A stretch of DNA of 11,240 nucleotides, taken from positions 1 to 11,240 of the forward strand of contig CALHRB010000112.1 in the NCBI GenBank assembly GCA_938038165.1, given 5' to 3'. Numbering within the stretch: the stretch's first letter is position 1; every line of letters begins with the position of its first letter. The position numbers and the translations under genes are program-made. Below, one piece after another: positions 1-6,316 of the stretch. This stretch comes from Candidatus Kapaibacterium sp. (GTDB taxonomy: Bacteria; Bacteroidota; Ignavibacteria; Kapaibacteriales; UBA2268). The notes under the pieces were generated by a model. The model did no database searches. It saw only the letters and a program-made list of their open reading frames with translations, and had not been told where the DNA came from.

Positions 1-1
1 A

Positions 2-727
2 TTCAATCCTGTGCTGGTGAGGGACACTCTTACCACAGATTCAGTGGTTTATATCCCTGACCCTAAGTATTCAGTCCATACTTTTGAATTTCCATTAAAC
101 CAGACGAGTTCAGGTAGTTTACCAAACGATGAAAGGTTCAAGGAACAGGGATTCATAGTTATAACAACCAAGACATTTCCCGGAGAGGATTATTCTGTAG
201 CCCTGGTTGATTTTACTCCCTTGAATTCTGATATGATAGGGGATATCCTTGTCGATAGTGTCTTCATTCATCCAAATGATCCTTCTCAAAACAAAGCATT
301 CTTAATGTTTTATGGGCATTTGGGGAGATTCCCAAGGAATTTTGCATCAGAAAATTCAAAAGAGTTTTGCAATTATCTTGGCACTTATTCAGGTACTGAT
401 TTGAATAATATTCGAATTGAAGCAAGTCTTTATGGTGAAAATTTGCCTAATGCCGGGGCAAAAACTTACGACTTGAACAGTAGATTTATTGCTATCAACT
501 CAAGAGGTCAGTTTGACCCCAATATTATAATCACCACACAAGAAAAACAAGCTTTGCTTGCTGAATTCAAAGGAAAATCAATCGAAGTTGTTGTTATGCC
601 TGGCGAAGTTTACTTTTATCGTGCAAGAAATGGAAGACAATTTGCTTTAGTCATTTCTGATATTAAAGCAGGAACTTTTCCACCAAATAAAAACAGAGTT
701 ACAATAATGTTCAATCCCTTAAAGTAA
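2..727 (+). CDS. Hypothetical protein, 3' part (5' end outside window)
   Basis: I do not recognise this protein. The frame is open to the left edge (it reads F-N-P before the GTG at 11), so the gene most likely begins upstream and GTG at 11 is not its true start. About 241 residues are visible, ending at TAA 725-727. The chain looks like a soluble, beta-rich protein: alternating hydrophobic residues, many Asn, Ser, Gly and Thr, no membrane segment in the visible part, no cysteine cluster and only one Cys. The last 60 residues (after about 180) look like a compact beta domain with MPGEVYFYRARNG and FALVISDI stretches. The next gene, a lipoprotein, starts 40 bases later on the same strand, so cotranscription and an envelope location are plausible but inferred. 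The reading frame is confident; the function is unknown. Confidence 0.75.
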   Translation, partial: FNPVLVRDTLTTDSVVYIPDPKYSVHTFEFPLNQTSSGSLPNDERFKEQGFIVITTKTFPGEDYSVALVDFTPLNSDMIGDILVDSVFIHPNDPSQNKAFLMFYGHLGRFPRNFASENSKEFCNYLGTYSGTDLNNIRIEASLYGENLPNAGAKTYDLNSRFIAINSRGQFDPNIIITTQEKQALLAEFKGKSIEVVVMPGEVYFYRARNGRQFALVISDIKAGTFPPNKNRVTIMFNPLK

Positions 728-767
728 TTTTTTAATTAAATATCAGGATTAATCCACAGGTTTGATT

Positions 768-3536
768 ATGACTAAAAGACTATATTCTATTTTAATATTT
801 ATGTTATCAATTTTGTTTTTGGTTAACTGTTCAAGCCAGAAAAAAATTGTTCAACCCAATGGAAATGTGAAATCTCTGAACAGTACATTTGATGACTTAG
901 CTCCAAGCCAAAGACCGGAAAAAGGAATCTCCTGTGAGCCATGCTCTAATGAATTTCAATCAAAACCTCAATCTCCAGAAAATGGAGTTAAGCCATCGAA
1001 AAAATTTTTAACAGAGTTTCTGGAACTTAAATATGGCTTATATCCCGAAGCAATTACTTTTATTACTAACACAAAAGGCTTTTTCTCAGTAGCTCATCCA
1101 CCAGATAAAAGGTCATCGGATTTGCTCGGATTTCCTGTCCACGGTTTTGTTGGTGGCACTGATATTTTTGAATTTGACCTTGATGATGCTGAAGAACCAA
1201 TAAAATCCCTTAGTCAGCCAATAAATTCAATTATATGGGATTCTCATCCCACTGCTGTTTCTGATGATAAATGCAATGTTCTCCTTATTTGGTCCTCCGA
1301 TAGGGCAGATTTAGGTGGATTTAGTTCGCCTTTTCTAAGAATTGACAAAATCAAAGAAGTGTCTGATTATCAAGGTAATAGTGACTTGTTCTTTGCGTTT
1401 CGGGTAAATGGCGAATGGACAGAACCTAAAAATCTTAAAGATTATATCCCAGATTTAAATACTACAAGTCGCGAGGAAACACCATTTCTTTACTGTAACT
1501 GTTTAAAGCCGGTCTTAATGTTTTCCTCAGACCGGGATGGCGATTTTGACATTTATTATATTCGACTTTCGGTAGATTTTGATAAAAAGGAAGTCTCAGG
1601 TTCAGGAAAAATCGTCAGACTTCAGCGAGATGCGGAATCCCTGAATCCAGGCACCGTAAATTCAGCATTCAACGACTTCTTTCCCTTCGTGTCAAAACCT
1701 TACTCAAAAAATTTATCTGAAAATTTCATTTATTTTGCTTCCAACAGACTTGCTGAAGCTAAGGACTACGGTAAAGATACAAAAATATCAAGTCTTGGTG
1801 GGTATGATATTTATAAATTTCCACTTCCGAATGAACTCGAATGCAAACCACCTATTATAACTTATAATATTAGGTTAATTGATGCTTTAAATCCTTCAAA
1901 TAAGGTTTTGAAGCCTTTTGTTAATATGAATATTATGAAAAATCAGGATTATCCGTTTGCAAAAGGCGATTTGCGAGACAAATATCCTGAGAGAGTTGAT
2001 AACAGAGATTTTCTGCTTAATGATTTCCTTGGCAATTATAAGAAAGATATAAGAGAAACAAAGACTAATAATGATGTGATTTCTTCTTTTACTTTATCAC
2101 CGGGGGTCAGTTATCTATTCAACGGAGGCTCAAATCAAAATGAAATAAACTGCATCGAAGGAACCGATAGAACCTTGAGCCATTACGCCGTTAGAAAAAT
2201 CAGAGAAATTGAACCAAAAATCATAAAAGAGCAAAGGGAAATAGAATTTTTTGACTATAAAATCAAGGAGAAAAAAGCCGGGTATGATACTCTATGGTAT
2301 GAAGAAACTGTCAAACCTTCTGAATTAAACAAATTTAGCCAGCAAGCAAATATTAAAATCGAATCAATTCAATTAGACGGAGATCTGCTAAAAGTTAAAT
2401 TCAAAGAAATTATTGCAAAAAAAGAAGTCGTTGAATTAGATTCAGTAAAAATAAAAAAGAAAATAACCGTTGATATACCTGTCAGGCAATGGGATACCAG
2501 CTATGTTATGGTTGATGCAAATAATTTAGCTTTATCAGAAAAAACCAAAAGAGAGGGAGTGATCAGATTCAACAAAGTAAAAGATGATATCACAATTGAA
2601 GATACTCTCTATGTTTGGCCTCAATATTATTATTATCCACAATGCGAATGGAGATACGTTTCTGATACTGCTGAATTAAGGCGAAACGTCCCATATTTTA
2701 TGACCTGTTTTTGGGAGGTTAACACAACTTCAAATTTACCGAGACACCTCGATTTGCTGAGGTCTGCCAAATACGAAGATGCTTCATTCATTGAGCTGCA
2801 CAAGAAAAATCAATACTTTGGCTGGAACAGACCTGAAATTAAAGGCGAAAGAGCGGAAATCAGAAAACAGAAACATTCCAATCGAATTGAGCGATATAGA
2901 CAGTTTGCAAAGATTGTTGATGAAAATTTAAAACTAATGACCGATGAAATTGCAAAAAAAATAATACCACTATTCAAAGAACTTGATTCTAAATCTGCTT
3001 CTAATCAAAACAAGCTAATTATTGTTCTTAATGGTTATAGCGATATCAGACCAATACTTAGAGGGACTTATCTCGGCGATGAAACAATCAAATATCTTTC
3101 TGTTGGTTATAATGATGAATTAACTAAAATAACTGGTAAAACACTTGTGGAAATTCCTCAGAATGCTTCCTTGGTTGACCCGCTGAATGATTATCTATCA
3201 AAATTGAGAGCTTTCTATGGGTATCGTGAAGTTTTCAGTAGGTTAGAACAATATCCTGAATTCAAGGAATATCTTGACAAAGGATTGGTTTTAATGCCCG
3301 ATCAAATCGGTTCAGTGGAAGAATTCAATAAAATGATGGATAAATGCAAGATTTTATTCTTTGTTGAAGGGAGAAAAATAGACACGCAGGTTAAACCTGA
3401 TATTCCTGCTTATGCCGGCGAAAACAAAGATTATTATTTTCTCGATCCGGTCAGAAGAATAGATGTAGTTGTTAAAAGAGTTGATTACTTTAATGGGGAG
3501 ATCCAAAAACCAAAATGTTGTAAGCCTGCGGATTAA
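768..3536 (+). CDS. Outer-membrane-type lipoprotein with PD40-like repeats and divergent OmpA-like C-terminal domain
   Basis: This is a 922-residue protein if it starts at ATG 768. A TTG at 762 is in frame, but ATG is preferred and has a weak CAGG at 757-760. The N-terminus is a lipoprotein signal peptide (MTKR, then a hydrophobic run) ending in LVN-C, with Cys21 as the predicted lipidated residue and Ser after it. Residues about 157-351 hold at least three PD40/TolB-like propeller segments with hallmark phrases (WSSDRADLGG, FSSDRDGDFDIYYI, FASNRL...GGYDIYKF). Residues about 365-640 are a beta-rich and charged middle part that I cannot assign. The end resembles an OmpA_C peptidoglycan-binding domain: LNGYSD (754-759), LSKLRA (810-815) and RRIDVVV (896-902). 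These motifs are further apart than in classical OmpA domains, so the fold call is tentative. The likely role is a structural or scaffold lipoprotein linking the outer membrane and peptidoglycan, like Bacteroidota PD40-OmpA proteins. Its TAA overlaps the stop of the convergent gene. Confidence 0.8.
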   Translation: MTKRLYSILIFMLSILFLVNCSSQKKIVQPNGNVKSLNSTFDDLAPSQRPEKGISCEPCSNEFQSKPQSPENGVKPSKKFLTEFLELKYGLYPEAITFITNTKGFFSVAHPPDKRSSDLLGFPVHGFVGGTDIFEFDLDDAEEPIKSLSQPINSIIWDSHPTAVSDDKCNVLLIWSSDRADLGGFSSPFLRIDKIKEVSDYQGNSDLFFAFRVNGEWTEPKNLKDYIPDLNTTSREETPFLYCNCLKPVLMFSSDRDGDFDIYYIRLSVDFDKKEVSGSGKIVRLQRDAESLNPGTVNSAFNDFFPFVSKPYSKNLSENFIYFASNRLAEAKDYGKDTKISSLGGYDIYKFPLPNELECKPPIITYNIRLIDALNPSNKVLKPFVNMNIMKNQDYPFAKGDLRDKYPERVDNRDFLLNDFLGNYKKDIRETKTNNDVISSFTLSPGVSYLFNGGSNQNEINCIEGTDRTLSHYAVRKIREIEPKIIKEQREIEFFDYKIKEKKAGYDTLWYEETVKPSELNKFSQQANIKIESIQLDGDLLKVKFKEIIAKKEVVELDSVKIKKKITVDIPVRQWDTSYVMVDANNLALSEKTKREGVIRFNKVKDDITIEDTLYVWPQYYYYPQCEWRYVSDTAELRRNVPYFMTCFWEVNTTSNLPRHLDLLRSAKYEDASFIELHKKNQYFGWNRPEIKGERAEIRKQKHSNRIERYRQFAKIVDENLKLMTDEIAKKIIPLFKELDSKSASNQNKLIIVLNGYSDIRPILRGTYLGDETIKYLSVGYNDELTKITGKTLVEIPQNASLVDPLNDYLSKLRAFYGYREVFSRLEQYPEFKEYLDKGLVLMPDQIGSVEEFNKMMDKCKILFFVEGRKIDTQVKPDIPAYAGENKDYYFLDPVRRIDVVVKRVDYFNGEIQKPKCCKPAD

Positions 3537-3994
3537 TCTAATTGATTTTGAGCAAAGCTTTCGATTTTTTCTTTTATTGAAGTCATTATTTTTTCGTCAG
3601 CTAATTCCTGAATCATTTGGAATAGCTGACGCTCTTCTTTTCTGATGTGTGATTCGAGCAATTTTCCAAAATCGAGAAGTAATTTATAATTTTCTTTGTC
3701 ATCTTCGATTTTTCGAATCATTTCATAAAATTTCAGATGTTCATCTAAAATTTCATCTATTAAATCATCCAATTTTTTGTTTTTATGCCTGAAGTTCGGG
3801 AAAACAATCTCTTCTTCCTTCCTAAAATGTCTTATAAGTTCGGTTTTGAAAAAAGACAGAGTATAATCAGATTTTCCTTCTGTGTCTATGGGATAGCCCG
3901 GGTATGATTTGCCCTGCATCATAAGAACCTGAGCTAAAAGTAAACCTTGATGATGATCTATTGAGAGTTCAACTAATGCTGGATGTCTTTTCAT
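3533..3994 (-). CDS. Hemerythrin-like (HHE domain) di-iron protein
   Basis: A 153-residue cytoplasmic protein with no signal peptide or membrane segment, made almost wholly of helices. The di-iron ligand pattern of the HHE hemerythrin family is complete: DHH (His14/His15), HFRKEEE (His56, Glu60), DEH (His86) and HIRKEE (His116, Glu120). Such domains bind oxygen or NO, or act in iron storage or repair of damaged iron centres. There is no N-terminal ScdA-type domain, so a RIC/YtfE assignment is not supported, and the substrate is unknown. The ATG overlaps the TGA of the permease gene upstream in the classic ATGA arrangement, so translation is probably coupled. An AGAAG about ten bases before the start is only a weak ribosome site. 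It is the last gene of the leftward cluster, and its stop overlaps that of the convergent lipoprotein gene. Confidence 0.9.
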   Translation of the reverse strand: MKRHPALVELSIDHHQGLLLAQVLMMQGKSYPGYPIDTEGKSDYTLSFFKTELIRHFRKEEEIVFPNFRHKNKKLDDLIDEILDEHLKFYEMIRKIEDDKENYKLLLDFGKLLESHIRKEERQLFQMIQELADEKIMTSIKEKIESFAQNQLD

Positions 3995-5409
3995 TTGTTA
4001 ATGTCTTCTATATTTATTAAAGATGAATGATATTTTCGTTGTGTTATAATATAGAGTAATATCACTTGAAGTAGAACAGGAATAGTTCCGTTTAAAAAAG
4101 TGCTTTCGGAAAAGGGAAAAAATATTGGGACTAAAACATTGAGATCCAGAAATAAAATTATTCCCGGAATTACGGAATAAGCAAGTAATAAAAAAACAAA
4201 TGATGCAAAATCAGGTTTTATAAATTTACCGCTGAAAGAAATATAATGTACAAAGCATATATCTCTGAACAAGAATAGCAGAAGATTAATTGGAAAGAAT
4301 AAAGAAAAATCAAAGAAGAATTCCTCATTGCCCTTTATTAAACCTAATAAGGCGTATATTAGTATAATGATAGCGAGTAATGACGAAAATAGAGCTGAAA
4401 TGATCCACAGTGGAATTAGATTGTTGAATTCTTTGAAATCTTTTGATTTAAGGGACTTAAACAATTTATTATAGTCAGTAACTTGTTTTGGTTCAATAAA
4501 TAAAACAAAATAAGTAATAAATAATACTGATAACAACGCCAAGAATAAACTTAATAAGAATATATCATTTGAAGAGAATAATTCTCCAAAAGAACTTGAG
4601 AATCCTGAGGAATATATCACAATAAAAATTAAGAAAATCAACCAAACTGAATAACCCGATTGATATCTAAGCTCGGATTTGAAATTACGATATAATCCTA
4701 AAACGCTCAAAATTAAAAATGAAAACGATGTAAAAAGCATAAAATCGTAGATATCGAATGGTATATTATGCCATATTATGGTTTTTGTTATAGAATAAAA
4801 CCCTTCAAACTTTGTGTTTTCAAACAAATAAAATAAAGTGGTCGAGTAACCCAAGTACCATGCGATTATCAGTCCGATGAGAAAATAAATAGTGCTGTTT
4901 AATTTTGTTTTGTAGCGATTTTTTTTAATTCCAAATAAAGTCAGAGAAATAATAACAGAATGAATATTAATTGCATTAAAAATACTGATTAAAGTGTTTT
5001 TAATAGTCAAAAATGTGTGTTCAACGAAAAGTGCAGCTATAAAATTCAAGATGATAAGAATAAGTCCACCATACCAAGCATAAGAAGTTGCCCCAAATAA
5101 TTTTCCAATCGTCATCTGCCAGGGGCTGTTCAAGGATAGAATTTGATTATCCCAGGTTCTTTCATTTATTTCATTTATTACAGAATCTGCTGAAAGTTTT
5201 GAGCCCCAAATAAAAACAATTATATTAAACATAATTGATGTAAAAATAACAACTGAATCAGCAAAATTTTCTGAGAAGGAATAAATGAGAAACAGGAACA
5301 ATAAAATTATTAAAGGCATCAAAAATAGCCTTGTCGAATTAAATTCAATCCAGATATTTCTGGTCAGTTCAGGGTTATTTAATATGAGTCTTTTATAATT
5401 ATTTTTCAT
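3991..5409 (-). CDS. ABC-2-like transporter permease, multi-spanning membrane protein
   Basis: A 472-residue, very hydrophobic protein rich in Phe, Leu, Ile and Ser. I count roughly eleven or twelve membrane segments, near residues 28-45, 52-69, 111-129, 140-160, 172-190, 222-240, 253-268, 282-304, 331-357, 366-381, 402-422 and 443-457. A cytoplasmic loop after the second segment carries ERTWDNQILSL...PWQMTIGKLFG (about 83-106), a pattern I associate with ABC-2-type permeases that pair with a separate ATPase. Its start overlaps the end of the ATPase gene by 11 bases, and a purine-rich GAGAAAG lies a few bases upstream of the ATG. The two should therefore form one transporter, most likely an exporter. 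The substrate cannot be read from the sequence. Six segments per ABC-2 subunit are usual, so this may be a double-length permease. Confidence 0.82.
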   Translation of the reverse strand: MKNNYKRLILNNPELTRNIWIEFNSTRLFLMPLIILLFLFLIYSFSENFADSVVIFTSIMFNIIVFIWGSKLSADSVINEINERTWDNQILSLNSPWQMTIGKLFGATSYAWYGGLILIILNFIAALFVEHTFLTIKNTLISIFNAINIHSVIISLTLFGIKKNRYKTKLNSTIYFLIGLIIAWYLGYSTTLFYLFENTKFEGFYSITKTIIWHNIPFDIYDFMLFTSFSFLILSVLGLYRNFKSELRYQSGYSVWLIFLIFIVIYSSGFSSSFGELFSSNDIFLLSLFLALLSVLFITYFVLFIEPKQVTDYNKLFKSLKSKDFKEFNNLIPLWIISALFSSLLAIIILIYALLGLIKGNEEFFFDFSLFFPINLLLFLFRDICFVHYISFSGKFIKPDFASFVFLLLAYSVIPGIILFLDLNVLVPIFFPFSESTFLNGTIPVLLQVILLYIITQRKYHSSLINIEDINK

Positions 5410-6313
5410 TTATCTTTCTCAGATAATAATCCTGAATATTAGGTGTTTTTGAATAAAACTGAGAAATTGGCAGTCCATAGTCAATTAATTTTTTCAACAA
5501 TTGTTGTTGTTCAGTAACATCCCCAGAGTATAAAAGTTTGATTTGAAAACCATTTATTTCATATTTTTTTATTTTAGGGTCGTTGAGCAACAAATTTTCG
5601 AAATCATTAACAGGATAATTAAAATGAATGAAAATAAGCTTATCGTTAATGTCTGACTTCAGCTCCTCAACCTGTGATTCAACGATTTTTCCGTTTTTTA
5701 AAATAAGAATATTATTTGCATATTGCTCTAACTCAGTAAGGATGTGAGAAGAAACGATAATAGTTATGCCGTCTTTATTAAGATCCCTGAAAAGCTCCGA
5801 AAGGGAATATCTTGACTCCGGATCTAAACCCGAAGCAGGTTCATCAAGTAATAAAAGCCTGGGATTATGAATAATTGATTGGGCAATTGCCAATCTCTGA
5901 CGCATCCCACGAGAAAGGAAACTTACTTTTGAATTAAGCTTGTCGGTAATTTTTAGCTTATAAGAAACTTCCATCAAGCGATTTTCAAGATGAGCAGCAT
6001 CGAGTTTAAAGGAAAAATAGCTATAAGCCAGTGCTTGTTTTACTGTCAAATCATCGTATAAACCAAAGTAATCCTGAAGATAACCAATTTTTTTTCTTAT
6101 TTCCAGGGGTTTTTGGATGATATCAATTCCATCTATAAAAATACTGCCAGAGAATGGTTTGTAAAGAGAAGTTAAACATTTCAGCAAAGTAGTTTTCCCT
6201 GCTCCATTAGGACCAGTTAGTGCGGTTATAGAGCCTTCGGAAATACTAAAGCTAATATTGTTTAATGCTCTGGTGCCCTGATAATCAAAGATTAAATTTT
6301 CTACGTTGACCAT
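5399..6313 (-). CDS. ABC transporter ATP-binding protein
   Basis: A 304-residue nucleotide-binding subunit that powers the membrane protein encoded just downstream. All ABC motifs are present: Walker A GPNGAGKTT (34-42), Q-loop YLQD (Gln80), signature LSRGMRQRLA (133-142), Walker B LLLLDEP (153-159), D-loop SGLD (161-164) and the H-loop His190. The LSxGMRQR form of the signature is typical of exporter-class ATPases that work with ABC-2 permeases. Residues about 215-304 form a C-terminal accessory region of unknown role. The ATG follows the stop of the E1 gene after three bases (TGA TTA ATG) with no clear Shine-Dalgarno sequence, so it probably relies on coupled translation. The enzyme looks catalytically intact. 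What it transports is not known. Confidence 0.95.
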   Translation of the reverse strand: MVNVENLIFDYQGTRALNNISFSISEGSITALTGPNGAGKTTLLKCLTSLYKPFSGSIFIDGIDIIQKPLEIRKKIGYLQDYFGLYDDLTVKQALAYSYFSFKLDAAHLENRLMEVSYKLKITDKLNSKVSFLSRGMRQRLAIAQSIIHNPRLLLLDEPASGLDPESRYSLSELFRDLNKDGITIIVSSHILTELEQYANNILILKNGKIVESQVEELKSDINDKLIFIHFNYPVNDFENLLLNDPKIKKYEINGFQIKLLYSGDVTEQQQLLKKLIDYGLPISQFYSKTPNIQDYYLRKINEK

Positions 6314-6316
6314 TAA

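Noticed and set aside
11..13. GTG at 11 as a true gene start
   Set aside because: The frame is open to the window edge and there is no sequence upstream to judge a ribosome site; a partial gene is more likely.
762..767. TTG at 762 as the start of the lipoprotein gene
   Set aside because: ATG at 768, two codons later, gives a normal basic signal-peptide start and a better distance from the weak CAGG; TTG adds only two residues.
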